Shown: positions 1 to 12,833 of the stretch, piece by piece
Position numbering within the stretch: the first letter of the stretch is position 1
Layout: each line of letters opens with the position of its first letter
Assembly: GCF_017591425.1 (NCBI RefSeq)
Contig: NW_024466307.1
Location: 2,540,001 to 2,604,000, forward strand
DNA length: 64,000 nt
Direction of reading: 5' to 3'
DNA from: Ochotona curzoniae
Taxonomy: Eukaryota; Chordata; Mammalia; Lagomorpha; Ochotonidae
Notes under the pieces: model-generated
What the model was told of the DNA's origin: nothing
The model's input: only the letters and a program-made list of their open reading frames with translations
Databases searched by the model: none
Program-made: the position numbers and the translations under genes

Positions 1-1031
1 ATATGTGGAGCGAGAAGGGATTTCTTTTTTGTTCCGCTCCATCAAGAATATAATTTCACCTGATAAGGAAAAGCCACTGGGGTGATAAGGTTGGTGTTTT
101 CTAGGACATAGCAGGCTGCTTTCGGTATGGTGAAAATTTTTACAATGAGGCAGATCTTACAGCACTTCCGTTTCGGGGATGTGTGTTGGCTTAGAACCAG
201 TGGAGCGACCAGTGGAGTGAGCACTCTGGAGAGTGTGCAAGGAGGCCCGGAAGACACTCGGGGGGCACTTTCTGTCGTGAGAGGAAGCAACGGGAAGCGT
301 GTCCAACCCCTGTGCTGCTTAGTGTGGCTCCAGGGGCGTGCTTTGCCTCAGAGTGGGTGTTGATCACAAGTTTACAGAGTCTGACACTCCGACTTCTCGT
401 GGCTCTTGGTCTGGGTCCTGGCGCACAGCAAGCAGGGCTGTACCAGGCTCAGCGGCCACCGCTGGACCTCCACATCCCATGAATGGGCTGTGGGAGCAAC
501 TCAAGAAAAAGTGGTAGAGTCAGTATGATAGTAACATCATTGTATAAAACACTTAGAGATACACTGAAGGGTAATTTAGCTTGGAAGATTAAATTTAAAA
601 AGAAGCAGTTTTTTCCCATCTGGTGAGCTTGTTCGCCAGTCAATACCAGTGAACGCTCGTGGACAGCAAGGCGAGCACAGCAAAGCCGGGACGTGGCTGC
701 GTGCGCTTTCCGGACCTCACCACTGCAGGCGCAGCGTGTTTAATCGGGCAGATGTGGAGCTTGTTCTCAGCTTCCAGGACTCTCTAAGCTAGATACATTA
801 CTGGGTAGTTTGGACAGATCAATTCTGTTTTCCTCCTGATTAAATGTTAACTGCAGAACAGAAAAGGTCTAACAGCTCAAGCAACTGGATGACAATGACA
901 TAGAAACACTGTCGCTTTCCATCTGTGGCCTCCTCCCACATCCTTAACCGCCATGAGATCAGTGAGATAATAAACTGTTGTGACTTTATTTATATATCCA
1001 GATGCGCCTGTGGTTGGCTTGGTGACAGTAC
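1..1031 (-). other. SSBP2: SSBP2 intron, 5' part only (continues before the window)
   Basis: The donor GTACTG is at 1031-1026. I found no downstream SSBP2 exon and no clear repeat in this kilobase. Positions 1-360 read as moderately GC-rich unique sequence, and 480-1000 as AT-rich unique sequence. Confidence 0.8.
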
Positions 1032-1086
1032 CTGCTGGACTAGGCATGATGGGTGTTCCTGGTGGCCCTCCACCTCCCGGTGGACC
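1032..1086 (-). CDS. SSBP2: SSBP2 coding exon (GPPGGGGPPGTPIMPSPA), last in the window
   Basis: This 55-nt exon encodes GPPGGGGPPGTPIMPSPA plus the first base of a split Asp codon (family continuation: PSPADSTNS). The acceptor is TGTTTAG and the donor is GTACTG. The glycine/proline string is nearly invariant among SSBP2, SSBP3 and SSBP4. The next exon, which would start with the rest of the Asp codon, is not found in positions 1-1031, so it lies before the window. Confidence 0.94.
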
Positions 1087-2588
1087 CTAAACAATCACAC
1101 AAAACTTCAGTCAAGATAAGGCGTTTCATCAAAAAAATGTATAGAAGAGCACAAAAATCATAACTTATTTATCAATCCAACTTGAGAACAGAAGAAATTG
1201 AATGCTCAGTCATTTCAGTATTATGCAAAAACACAATTTAGCTTAAATATGTTGAGGGTGTTTTGACAAGTTTCCAAAAAACAATGAGCCTGTAACACAC
1301 TGACTTATTATTCATGACTTAGTCAAATCAGCTATAATGAGGCTAAGGAGAAACCACTTAACAGGGTTCTTTACAGATCCATAAAACAGAACTAACTCAT
1401 GTACATTTGCGATTTCGTCAGCTGCCGTCGTCTTCCACTTTGTGGCACAGGTTTGGATAAGAAAGCATATGTGACTCATCGTTTAAAAGATCCAGGGTGC
1501 CCTTCCTTGCCCTTGTTGGCACCTGTCAGCTGTCAGTCAGAAGTGAGAGCAGCTGACTAGTGTGGTACAGGACTGAGGCGGCAGCTGCCCAAGCACACGG
1601 AAGGCCAAGTTAGGTGAGCCTACAGCTATTTCAGTTGCTTCCGGTGACCAAAATGAATACTGCAAGTGGCAGATGCTCCACGAACGCTGGTCAAATTCAC
1701 CCCCAAGTGGCTAAACTTTCACTCAGTCCCAAGCGTTCAGATCCTACCAAGTGTTTCAAACACTCCCAAGTATTTGCTACTTCATAAGCAACTTATATTT
1801 CCTTCCAAATTAAAGTCTGGAATTTACTGAAGTAAATATCAGGATTATGTCTAAAGTAACCTTGAGAAAAAAATAGGTTTAGCCAAATGTTTGGTTTTTT
1901 TCATTCCTGTTTCACAGAGAATGTGAAGAAAGTCTTTCTCAGTAAATTTGAAGGAACAGTGGGCGCTGGGCTCCCAGGTCTAGAAGTAGTGCATCCTTCC
2001 TTCTATGTTAATAAAATGCTGCCCACTCCTTTAGCGTGGTAACACCTCCACAAGGGAGCCCCTTTTGTCATCCTTGTTCTTTATGGTGGCCCTGGGAGGC
2101 AGCAAGAATCACGTCATGATATCAGAAGGGTGATTTGTAAATTCAAAAAATCATATAAAAATCTGCTAATTTGACATCATGGTCTCAGTTTGTAAGGCTA
2201 ATGTGCATCCCTCCTCCCCATCCTGCTGCCTGATTGACTCCATCAACCGGCACGACTCCAGGGCCTTCTGACGGTGAATGGTGAGTGCGAGGGGTATCCT
2301 GGAGAGCTACAGATTTGGGCACATGACTGCGCCTGTGGGGGTGGCACTCTGCACCATGGGACAGTGTGTCCTACTGGCTTTCAGCAATAGATGCTGAAGG
2401 ACAACGCTGTGCTGGGGGCCAATCTGGCCACACTGCCCGCAGCAGTGCTAAGGGACAACAGTGCGTGTGTGCTGAGCGAGGCGGATGAGCTGACGTAAGA
2501 TGCGCTCTTCTGGGCAATATGCAGGGGCTCCTCTAAACATCTGGACCCCCTTGCACAAGTAAAACACGGTATCACCCCAGGTACTTAC
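1087..2588 (-). other. SSBP2: SSBP2 intron of 1.5 kb, no recognised repeat
   Basis: The intron is bounded by GTAAGT at 2588-2583 and TGTTTAG at its 3' end. I see no SINE, LINE or microsatellite in it. The polypyrimidine tract before the acceptor is moderate. Absence of the otherwise common SINEs over 1.5 kb is ordinary for a short intron. Confidence 0.85.
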
Positions 2589-2624
2589 TACGTAATTCCC
2601 GGGAGATGCTGAGGAGTATGGTAT
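2589..2624 (-). CDS. SSBP2: SSBP2 36-nt micro-exon (IPYSSASPGNYV)
   Basis: This 36-nt exon encodes exactly 12 residues, IPYSSASPGNYV, which follow NANS in the protein. The acceptor is TTCCAG and the donor is GTAAGT. The last codon is GTA, directly followed by GTAAGT, so a second GT lies three bases upstream of the chosen donor. Use of that site would remove only the final Val. The family sequence YVGPPGGGG supports the donor chosen here. Confidence 0.93.
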
Positions 2625-4399
2625 CTGGAAGGAGAACAGGACAAGGGAAAAATTTTTTTTTGATTTATGTGGTAGAATCAAGACTGACCTATGGTGAATA
2701 TTTTTCCATAGTTTCATCAGATGGTAAAATACACTGCAACAGACAATGAAGCATGAAGTAATTTACATTTACCTGTGTGCTAGCAAACCAAATAAAGGAA
2801 TTTTAGTCCCAAGGAATTCAGGCAGAATTCTGATTGTACAACACTGCCTGAAGTTGGTGGTTTGTCCTAAAGTCAAGAGATGTGTCTGTTGTGAAAAACC
2901 ATAGGAACAAAATCAGAGTCTTCCAAAGTGGTAGTTGCCTTGACAGATGTAGCTCTCCGGGGTCTGAGTCTGTTTTAAAGTCAGGTTCCAGACAACTCCC
3001 GCAGCCTAGGTCAGTTCTTGACTCCCAGACTTCTCCCGGCTCTCTGCTTTCCACTGAGCAACTAGACAATGCCACGACAAAGGAGCAAGACTGTGAAGCT
3101 GAATCCCCAAAGGTGATGCATCCGTGGGGACTGGGTCTGGGCAAGATGCTCTAAGAGATTAGAAGGCAACTGAGCAACACTGTTGCAGTCATTTAAAAAA
3201 CTAACACTGGGAAATGTTTGAAAAATCAGTCCTTGAGTGCGGAAACTTCACAGAAAAAGTTAAATGCAGTATTTTTAAATTTATTTTTTGCATAAGCACA
3301 CACATGCTCATGAAGATGCTTATAAATCATATTCACCTTATTAACATACATCAGTGAATCGCGGCCTGTGGGGAGTCCCCAGCCAAGCCAGGGGAAGGCC
3401 CTGACAGCAGTGACCCTAACACCTGCTGCAGGATTACACACAGATAACATGCAGCCGTAGAGCTGAGCTTTCTGGGACTCGTTGTACAGAAAGCTGTCCT
3501 CCGTTGCTGACGGGCACTGCCCTCTCCTTGTCTTAATCACAGACTGTCCCAGAGGCCTCTGGGAGTCGGCTGGAAAGCTTTCAGAGCAGTGAGGGCCATT
3601 CCCAGAGGGCCCAGAACCACCAGGACTGGGTACTACCCCGCCCTGCTCTCCTGCGATTCGTCCAGTGGGTGACCTGTGACCCACGCTCGATTTCTCGTTA
3701 TTTCTGAGCCGTGCATCCACGCTCTCTAACCAGCACCAATCCTGGCACCTCTCAGGCTCTGCTCTTCTCCCTGTGTCTTCAGCACCTGAGTCCTGTCCTG
3801 CCATTCCATCCTTGTCACACGTCACATCTCTGGAACGGACAACCCACTGCGTTCCTTCGCTTTCTAACGCTTACCCTGCCTTCTCTCCCATTCATGAGTA
3901 TTTTAACCTAATTTTACACAGAGCTACAGAATCCTCCTCCAGCACAACCGTAGGCCGACCTGGTCCCCCGTCTCTCCATGACCTTGTGACTGTCTCGGCC
4001 CTTTCCTCACGTCACTCTCAGCATGTTACCCCTGCCTCCGACATCTCAAATTCATTCTAAAACTTCCTTTGCGCGTGCCCTCTGCTCACTCTGCTAGCTG
4101 ACGAGCTTGTTCTACAGCAGAAAGTTCCAACAGGAAAATGAAACAAGGCCCAGAGTATAATCAGCCCTTTACAATGGTTTTCCTGCTGTCATGGGGGAAT
4201 GTCAAGAGTGTTTGAGCCAGATGTTTCTGCATGTCACAACTGTGGCCAAACATGAAGCAAAGAAGCAGCAGGCGGCTTTCACATTCTGAGGGCAGGGAGT
4301 GTGGCAACGGACTGGCGGCGCTGGACTGAGGTGGGACCTCGGTGTGACCCAATGCGCTGCACACAGGCTGTGTGTGCAGACAGGCATGTGTGGGCGTGC

Positions 4400-4420
4400 A
4401 TGTGTGTGTGTGTGTGTGTG
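4400..4420. repeat. (TG)n microsatellite
   Basis: About ten TG units, flanked by interrupted TG/CG dinucleotides (tgtgggcgtgca before, cgtgcctgtg after). Confidence 0.9.
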
Positions 4421-4613
4421 CGTGCCTGTGTTCCAAGGTTCATGGGAACCTAGAGGCTGAATCACTCCACTGCGCTCCAAACACAATTCTCCACAGGAAG
4501 GCCCCAGGGTTCCTTAGAAAAACGATTATTTTTAGGGCTAAGGTCGGAAAAATAGTAGACAAGCATCAAAGTGCTCATTGCATAATGAGGACATATAGAA
4601 TGGGTACATGACT

Positions 4614-4632
4614 CAGCCTCCAGGGGGTGCTA
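4614..4632 (+). promoter_or_regulatory. CTCF-like motif, forward
   Basis: The 19-mer reads cagcctccagggggtgcta. By my count it agrees at 14 of 19 positions with the familiar CTCF consensus, including the uninterrupted CCAGGGGG core. The mismatch is T for C within the GGCGC part. It lies in an intron of SSBP2. Occupancy is unknown. Confidence 0.4.
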
Positions 4633-7600
4633 TTGGGCACATTTTTGGACAATTGTTGAGTCAACCTACCTACTGAATAAAATAATTGTGAGTTCAGCCG
4701 ACGTTCAGGAATGAACATGAATGGACAAGAGAGAATGACTCTTTGTGAGAGCAGAGAGCCAACCGATAAAGAGGAAGGGGAGACAGAATCATAAAACTCC
4801 ATCTGGCAACCAGCAACACACCAAATGATTCATGCAGGGATCAGCTCTGGGTGCCAAAAGCAGCAGATGCCAGCAGGGAGCCGGTGTGGAGGATCCTCAT
4901 GGAGGTGTGTAAGTACATCTTTGAGTTGATTGCTACGGAAGGAAAACAGCAATCCTGCCTGGTGAGCATCACCTTAGCAAAACCATCAGCATCAACATGC
5001 AACAAGCCACCACTGCGCACCTCCTGAAACCAGGCCCTGAGAACACAAAATGACTTCCTCAGCGCTCCTGCCAACGATGCTAGCCCAAATCTAATCATGG
5101 AGACAGACAAAACCCAATTACGGGACATTCTAAATAGTGGCTCGCATTCAACAGAACTACAGGCACAGGGGAGGGAAGAAGCAGCTGACGCAATGGCTCC
5201 AGACTGAAAGAGACTTTTCTTTTGTGATAAATGACATTATTGAGACAACTGTGAAATCTAAATAAGGTCTGTAGGTCAGAAAATGGCATGGCATCAGTGC
5301 TAATGCCCGTTTTCATCATTCTGCTGGAATTAGGACATACTGTTTTTGGTTTTCAGGAAACACAGGACAATATTTTGGGATGAAGCTTCAGGAAATTAAA
5401 TGGTTCAGGAAATGCAGACAGAGGGGCTCACGGGGCAGCTGTGGTCCAAGGGCAGCACGTGTGCATCTGTGCTGAGGAGGAACGGGATCGTGGGACACCC
5501 TGTATGTATTATTCTGCCCATCTGAACTGACTCCAAATAAAAAAAAAACAAACATAAAATGACAGAAAAACAGTAAACATGTCTGCAGAGTGGAAACCAG
5601 ACAGCTGCCTTAACACACCGCCCTGAGGAGTCAGACTCACGGTGCTGGCAGCAAAGACAGAGCGTCACTCCGTCACGCAGGGACAGGAAGTTGCAGAAAC
5701 TAGGATTTCAAGGTTACACCAAAGTGCCGGCATCACGGAGCTGTCAGTGAACTTGGGGAAAAGTCCCTCCTTAGAGTCACTGTTACTGCTGTTTAGCAGA
5801 AATCACCATGATTTTGCTAAAAAGATTTTTTTTTTTAATTTTATGACTTTTCCCTTGTTCTCACCATAACAACAGACTGTCCCCAGCAGCTCATCCTGTT
5901 TCTGTACTGTGACTTCCATGGATGCTGTCACACATGGCAGACACTGACCTGGCAGGCTGCCTGCCTGCCCACGGATGTGCTGGCTAACACCTGTGTCGGA
6001 CTGACCACCGGACAGCAGTGCCGTGCACGCCTCCTGCTTGGCTCCTGTCTCCCAAGGTCTAATGGATGCAGAGCTGCCGGCCTGACAATTCCTTCTCCTG
6101 CCCGAGCGCTCAGCGTGGCCAAGTCCTGAAGACTGGAGCACCGGGAGGTAACTGTCAGCATTCGGACACTCTGTTCCCACCTCACACTGCTTGGCTAGGA
6201 CACACCCTGGGCATCATGACCAGGTGGGTGAGTGTGGAAAGGGGGCATTGTTGGGGCAGGGGAGTAGTGTGGGTGAGCCATACTCGGGCTGTCTGAGGTG
6301 GGCAGCAGGGTGAGGCTGGCTGGGCTGGGAGGTGAGAAGACTCAGCCAGCCCAGGTGGGCCCCAGTGCGTGCTCTTTCATCCCATTTCATCAAACATGCA
6401 GATGCTGGAAATCCTTCGCAGGTTCTGGCACTAATGTCAGAGTTTTCAGGATCCTAAACACTCATTCTTTCTGCAAGAACTCAAGAGGCACATCCTGAAT
6501 TTCTGGAAAGTTCTGAATGGAGTGGTTTGGGCTAAGAGGAAGAAATCAACCAAACGTGGGCTCCTGTCAGCCCAGAAGCAAATGACCCACACAGTGGAGG
6601 AGCGAGCGGGTTCACATGGCAGCACAGCAGCACCCTAGGGACTCCCCGACATTCAGCAGCCCACGGAAGACTCAAACGGAAGCAGCATCTTTCCCTGCAC
6701 CCCAGAAGAACTTCATTTAACTAGCACACGTGACAGGTACTAAAACTTAGAGCAGAGTGGGTATTATACAAGATAGATTCTTTTCTACAAATCTGCAAGT
6801 TACTACTTCAGAAGGCAGTGGTTTCTGTTTGAGAAGAGCCACGGATTGAGGATCCTGCAGCACGCATCTCACTTCCACCTGACTTGAAGCGGAACCTGGC
6901 TGGCTCTGAGCCGCACCCACTCCCACGAAGGCCCTGCGGCACCGGCTGCATCACAGCTTCCTTCAGGCCAGGCGCCCACATGCTCAGCGGCTGTCTCAAC
7001 CACAGACAAGAGTCAGGACTTCAGGGACAAGAAGGAAAACCATCTCTGGGATCGTGAACTGCGATCCTACCCATTCGAAGAAGGACAACATGATTTTTTA
7101 ACCTGCGCAGGCACTGACGTGACATCAATAACAAAGAATAACATTTGTGCAGTCAGCCCAGTGCCATGACCGTGTAAAGCAGACTGCGAAAGTCAGGTGC
7201 CTAGATGTGCAAGGATGGCAGGGCAGTTAAGTGGCACAGCAAGCGTGCACCTGCTCCCTGTGCTAGCGACACGGCAAACCCAGGCCTAATTAATCCTGCA
7301 GAGGCAATCGGATTAGCTTCTTTTCCTCTAGCAGAAGAAATCAGTATGCAGATGGACTGTGTTTGGTAACGCAGTTACTACTGTAGGAATTTCAGAACAA
7401 GCTAACTTCTGATGCCTCCAGATCACTGCACATGTTATTACACGCATAGTTAGATTACACTATTTCTATCTTCATTTTAAAAGTGACATAGAACGCAAGT
7501 TTACGTTAAACCTTGAAGTGAAAAAAATCACATGCAACCTCAAAAGTAATATATATTACATTAAAAATTACATAAAATTTCTGTTTGAATGATTACTTGA

Positions 7601-7695
7601 AGAAAAGGTAAATACAGCAGGTTGTAAGTCTTTCCAAAGCAATAGGTTTTTGTTTATTAAGTGTTGTAAAGTGCAAAAAGAAAAAACAAACTTAC

Positions 7696-7744
7696 TGAAT
7701 TGGCATTTGTCGGGTTTGGCCAAGGTCTGCCGCCACCTGGACCC
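7696..7744 (-). CDS. SSBP2: SSBP2 micro-exon ([16 protein letters not shown])
   Basis: This 49-nt exon supplies the last base of the split Met codon and then 16 residues, [16 protein letters not shown]. The acceptor is TTTTACAG and the donor is a near-consensus GTAAGT. The PWPNP core is conserved across SSBP paralogues. NPTNANS points to SSBP2, as I recall SSBP3 having NPNSANS. It leaves at phase 0 and lies in strongly AT-rich flanks. Confidence 0.93.
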
Positions 7745-8614
7745 CTGTAAAATAGTGTGATAAAGAACATTCAAGCTGTGCTTTGAAAGGTTCCAAGTGA
7801 GCAATAAATCATAATTACTGCCTACCACTCAATCACCATGCAGTTGTAGTACAATACCCAAATTATTCCTTAGGTTTATTTTAATACATTTTTACCTCTT
7901 AAATAAAAAATGTTACTATCCCATGAAAACAGATTTCTTCCCAAATGATCCTACTTTTAGTAATGTCATTCTCCCTTTAATAGTTTTGCTATTTTCATAA
8001 ACAAGAAACGATAGTCAACTGTACTAGCAGACATTTAGGTATACACACGTACAGTATGAATACATACATACCGAAATCATTATAAAAATGCATTTTGGAG
8101 TAAATTGCACTAATTATGAAACAAGTATAAGTTATAATCTTGTGACATTAGTATAAGTACTACATCTTATTCAAAATGAAATTTACAAATGTTTCTATAT
8201 GACTGCTGCTATGAATAAATTAATGCACATACAAATGTGTATTTATGTTACCTCCTTTCAAAAATCTGCTATTCTATCAATCAGTTTTTCAATGGTATTG
8301 ACAATTTAGTTATTATCAAATAAGGAGTCACATTTCTTTTTTTTCCCCCTAATATCAGTTCAAACTGACAGCTGGAGCAAATCTTTGGGCAAATCTGAAG
8401 GGCATCAATTCCAAGGTGAGGCACACACTACCTCAATGTAAGAACATGAAGATCTTCAACAGTGTCAGTGCCCAGTGAGTCGGGTCTTGTTCACGCTACA
8501 ACACAAAGTCTGCCTGGGTAAGCACAGTTTTAGAAAAAGTTCACCACTGACTGTTGTTCCTATGTCATTACCATAATTCAAAATTCTCCTTGTCTCCAGT
8601 CCCTGAGAACGAAG

Positions 8615-8670
8615 TTTTAAAAAACATTTATTTCTTTGAAAGTCAAAGTTACAGAGAGGGAGAGACAGAA

Positions 8671-8705
<35 letters not shown>

Positions 8706-8963
8706 GCTTTCATTTGTTGGTGCACCTCCCAAGTGTTAGCAACATGCTGAGCCAGGCTGAAGCAGGATCCGGAATTCCCATGCGGATCTTCCACAGGGGT
8801 GGCAAGAAACCCAAGAGTTTGAGACAACACCTGCTGCTTTTCAGGGTGCGGGATCAAAACAGGGAGCTGGGTGAGAAGTGGAGGTGGGACTCCATTCCGG
8901 CAACGCTGGCCCAGGATGCTGGAGGAATTTCCAGCAACAGCTTCACTGCAGGGCCAGACCCCC
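8615..8963 (-). mobile_element. C-repeat SINE (older subfamily), minus strand
   Basis: It reads left to right as the reverse of a lagomorph C-repeat: tail remnant, ctttgaaagtcaaagttacagaga, a (GA)n run, then the internal body ('gggagctgggtgagaagtgg') and head ('cttcactgcagggcc'). Divergence is substantial, so it is an older copy. Confidence 0.8.
8670..8702. repeat. (GA)n microsatellite inside a SINE
   Basis: The run of GA dinucleotides sits at the CT-rich 3' segment of the minus-strand SINE, where these elements normally carry a short (CT)n tract. It is an expansion of that tract. Confidence 0.88.
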
Positions 8964-9212
8964 ACCACTACTGCCATTTTAAACGTCTTCATTTTCTCAG
9001 TTCAGAGAACACATATGTAAGAAGACAAGAAGCAACCACTGTGGTTGGAAGTTATCTCTCTTTCTTTCTGTAAATCTATTTTAATAAGATTAATAACATT
9101 TTGTTCCAAATAGTGCATAATCCAGTAGTGAAATGCAGGTTACCAATAGGGACATGATATGCAATCCCCTTAGTGACTGAGGCGGGGACTTCACTGCATG
9201 TACCTCATGGCA

Positions 9213-9330
9213 AATGTGGAAAGTGACCAGCTACGGCACGGTCTCTGGCAGGTCCTTCTCTCTCGCTGTCTGTCCCTTCTCTCTGTAACTCTGTCTTTCA
9301 GATAATTAAATACGTCATTTTTAAGTGAGA
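9213..9330 (+). mobile_element. C-repeat SINE, 3' end fragment
   Basis: Only the 3' part is visible: a CT-rich segment, ctctgtaactctgtctttcag and an A/T-rich tail. The tRNA-like head is missing. Confidence 0.6.
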
Positions 9331-10380
9331 ATCTCACTTAGGTAAATATTATGAATATTTGCCTTATTGGTAAGAATTCTCTTCTTTCTTTTAAGCATGA
9401 AATATCATTTATTCCTTTCTGTGGCAGCCATAAATACAGACCTTTGAGGAATTTAACAAAAGTCAGGTTTCACATCTATCCGTTTTGGGACAGGAAAATT
9501 TGACCTACTTTTCTCTTCTGTTACTTTTGGGTTCAGCTGCTACTTACCCATTAACCTAGTTTTAATTTTAGGCAGAACTTCTTTCCATGAAAATGGTTTC
9601 AGAAACATAAATATTAAAAAGAAACCCACCTCTATGCACATCAAGAGTTTAGAGTGTGTAGTTGTTGCCATTAAATGATGGACTGAGGGGAAACAGCCCC
9701 CCAGGTCACTGTCCTCTCTCTGGAGTTTTGCTGGGCCACATCAGGGAGTCCATCCTTGTTTAACTAACAGGAGTCCGTTACAAACAGCCAGCGTGGGTGG
9801 GACTTTAAGAGCAAGCTGAACAAGGAAAAGTAAGTAAAAGTTCCCTGACAAACTGCATTATGTTGGCGAATAGGAAGGACTTGGACTAATCTCATTGATT
9901 AGGAAAGATCTTTCCAGTCAAAGGAAAACAAAACTCTCTGGGTTCCATCCTTATTTAAGTGTATCTTGAATTTTCAAAAGCAGTTTTAGCTGCACTGCGG
10001 GAAGCCCTTAGCACAGCAGTTCCCACTGGAAGAAACCGCTGCTTGTGTCGGCAGCCGCCCCAGCCAAGACACACGCGTGCCGAGGGCACTCAAAGCCTCC
10101 GGTGTCAGGGAGCGCTGAGGGTCGTCACTGCCCTGGGACCCTCGTCCCGCCACACGTTTGCATATGGAGACTGTGTGCTTATCTGCAGCTGCTTATTTTG
10201 GACACCTGAAAACAGGGGGCGGGGGCGGGAGGGGAAAGAGGGTCTGCGAGAGACAGTGCCGTGGGATGAAGCAGCCGTGACAGCCCACGTGCAGTTAGGC
10301 GTCAGATACCACCGGGTGGGATTCACAGGGGAGAAAAACACAACACGTGACGAGATGGAAGAAAATCGCATTTTGCTTAC

Positions 10381-10448
10381 ATGTTCATTCCAGGCATTCC
10401 GGGGCCACCTAAAGCATTCAGTGGGGGCCTCATTGCACCTCCATAGCT
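10381..10448 (-). CDS. SSBP2: SSBP2 coding exon ([22 protein letters not shown])
   Basis: This 68-nt exon encodes [18 protein letters not shown], then PGMN and the first two bases of a Met codon. The acceptor is TTACAG and the donor is GTAAGC. The split codon AT|G joins exactly with the first base of the 49-nt exon at 7744, and the two exons together make 117 nt, a multiple of three. An open frame of 198 codons on the plus strand crosses this exon, but it is only antisense shadow. Confidence 0.94.
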
Positions 10449-12432
10449 CTGTAATGATAACCAAGGGTCAGACTACCACAAAACAAAAAAACAAAAGCAA
10501 AGAAGAGGGGGAAAGAAAGGAGAGCAGGTTAATGATCCCCCTGCACGACTCCTGACCGGATAAGGCCTGTGTCATCCGTTCTCTGAAGGATCCACTCTCG
10601 TACTTATGCTTCTGTTTAGCAATTACTTTGCTTTGTTGTGTTTTTTTTTAAATATGTGAACATGGAAGATCATCAGAGTACATGAAATGATTCGGGTATG
10701 ATTAATTATGATACTTGACGTATCTATATTAATTTCAGAATAATCTTATAATGCTAATTTTTCTCCAAATAAAAAATACATCAGAATTGTTTTTAAAGAA
10801 CAATTTTTCAAAATGTTTGAAATTCTCAGACTTTTATATAAATATTTATGTATATAAACAGGCAAATCCAATATCAGAAAGTTGAATACAAACTTTGATT
10901 CACAAAATAACATCCAACAGAGAACTGCACTAACACACAAATACACAAAGTAGAAGAAAGTTAAATTATAACCAAAATATGTGTGCATGACTTATATGAT
11001 TCCATAAACCTCAGTCAGTGTTCTATCGTGCAAAGAATTAGAGATAGTTTCATATTTCAACACACATAAATCGTAATTACTTGAGTTCAGGTGCCAGAGG
11101 CCGGAAGGCTAGTTTGCCACTGTCATCGCTGTATCTTGCACTGTCCCCCGCCGCCACCCTGGCTTGGGAACACAGCTGTTCCTCCAGCTTTTCCGAGTAC
11201 CTTTTCCAGGCCTTTGCTGGCTCTGTGCATTGCACGAGCTCCTTCAGAATGTGGCTTCCTCCCTAAGTTCCAGCTTCGAGCGACAGCATTCTTACCAATA
11301 CCCGCAGACGGGTAATCTCACCTCTTACTATTTGTTCACCCACACTGCATGCCCTACCTAGGACTCCTCAGCTCCTGGGTAACTGCTATTTGAGCTCCTC
11401 TCGGCCTCTGTCCCACCTGCACACCCCATCCTGAACACATAAAGGGACTGCAAAGAATCTGTGGAAAAATGAAACTAGAAGTACAAATTTTCCCCCTATA
11501 TGTGCATAAAATATGTGCCATGAAAAAGTTACATGGATTTCAATTTATTTGTACACCAAATAGTTGTTTTTTTTTTTACGTGTACTCTCATATTTAACAT
11601 CAAGGCAGTGTTTTGCTCCTTGTGACAGCTCTTTCCACTGGGTTCTAGCTCCGTGGCATCACCCAGGTTGGGTCTCGTCGTCTTTGCTAATCTCAGTTAC
11701 CAACGTCTCTCCTTTCCTGAGAATATTTCCTGTGTTTATCTCCTGTCTGTTCACTGTTCCTCCCCACAGTCCATTTTCTCTAGGCTGCTGCAAGGACTCT
11801 GGTCCGCCTCAAGTCCCTGCAGAGCTCTGGTGGCGCAAGGAACCCAGCAGACAGGTCTAACTTGTCAGCATGACCCTGAGGCATTTATGGGCCAGCCTGC
11901 GTTTAACTTCCCTGTCCTGACTTCCCTTCCACACTGCTACTGCCTGCTAGGTTTCTCAAATTTCAGAATCATCCAATTCACTTTAGGCCCCTTCCCAGTC
12001 TTCATGGTGGTAGGTGCTCAGATGACAAGGTAATCAATGGAAGAGAGAAGCAGAGCTGGCCGCGGCTGATACACTGAATTACCTAGGAACATTCTGCTCC
12101 AAGCAAAGCTCTCAGTCACCCCCCACTGGCAGCTAAGGGACAGTGGAGTGGTTTGCAAAGGACAGCTGTCTCCCTTTAAAATACAACATCATAAGATTTC
12201 CCAAGAGAGAAATGGATGTTTTTGCTAAAATAAACAGTACCCTGGAACCACCTGTTTAAATGTCACATCAGCTTGGACAGTCAATCTTCGTGGATATTCT
12301 GGGGAATTCTGACGAAGATCTTGGCTTAACATCTGATGTATACTCAGTATTATACTTGTTCAGTAAGACATATTTTAATGTTTATTTCTCAATTGTTCTC
12401 CAGTAGTTTTTGCAGTCTACAAAGAAATATGG

Positions 12433-12471
<39 letters not shown>

Positions 12472-12833
12472 AATGTTTTTATAGACTTATAGGATACTTT
12501 TGCCAATTCTATTTCGTATTCTTAATTAAGGGGGGTTTATTTAATGCAGTCTCGTCCTCAGCATAACTAGAAAAAGGGTAACAGCTATCCTTTTATAATA
12601 TTACTACAATCTATTACTGTATAGTATTTTGTTCAAGCAAACTGAAGGCATACATGATGATACTCCCATTAAAACACACTTTGCTGTTGATCAGCTTGGA
12701 CATGTCCCAAACACAGCCTCAGGATCCCCTAGCAGAACTTTAAGGCACATCTAGAAAGTCCGGAGGTAACACAGCTTGTCTGTATCAAACGAAGAGTGAA
12801 GCTCGGCCGGAGCTCTGGGCGTGCGCTGTTTAC
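10449..12833 (-). other. SSBP2: SSBP2 intron of 2.4 kb
   Basis: It contains a (TA)n microsatellite at 12435-12468. Positions 11080-11430 and 11600-12010 are pyrimidine-rich and could be old L2-type LINE remnants, with no firm match by eye. Nothing else is assigned. Confidence 0.8.
12435..12468. repeat. (TA)n microsatellite
   Basis: Seventeen uninterrupted TA units, preceded by atggctg and followed by tgtcaatg. Confidence 0.95.

Larger units (their letters stand above)
2625..7695 (-). other. SSBP2: SSBP2 intron of 5.1 kb
   Basis: The intron runs from the GTAAGT donor to the TTCCAG acceptor. It holds a (TG)n run at 4400-4420 and a CTCF-like motif at 4614-4632. Positions 3690-4080 are pyrimidine-rich on the plus strand and may be an old LINE/L2-type remnant, but I cannot place it. 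The rest is unassigned. Open frames here, including one of 199 codons at 3226-3825 on the minus strand, have no recognisable protein signature. Confidence 0.8.
7745..10380 (-). other. SSBP2: SSBP2 intron of 2.6 kb
   Basis: The intron holds a minus-strand C-repeat SINE at 8615-8963 with a (GA)n run, and a plus-strand SINE 3' fragment at 9213-9330. Positions 7750-8600 are AT-rich and 9331-10380 unassigned. Confidence 0.85.

Noticed and set aside
3226..3825. 199-codon open frame, minus strand
   Set aside because: There is no recognisable domain or splice context, it lies inside an SSBP2 intron, and its composition is ordinary for GC-richer intronic DNA.
9959..10555. 198-codon open frame, plus strand
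   Set aside because: It runs antisense over the 68-nt SSBP2 exon, whose minus-strand reading is the real one.
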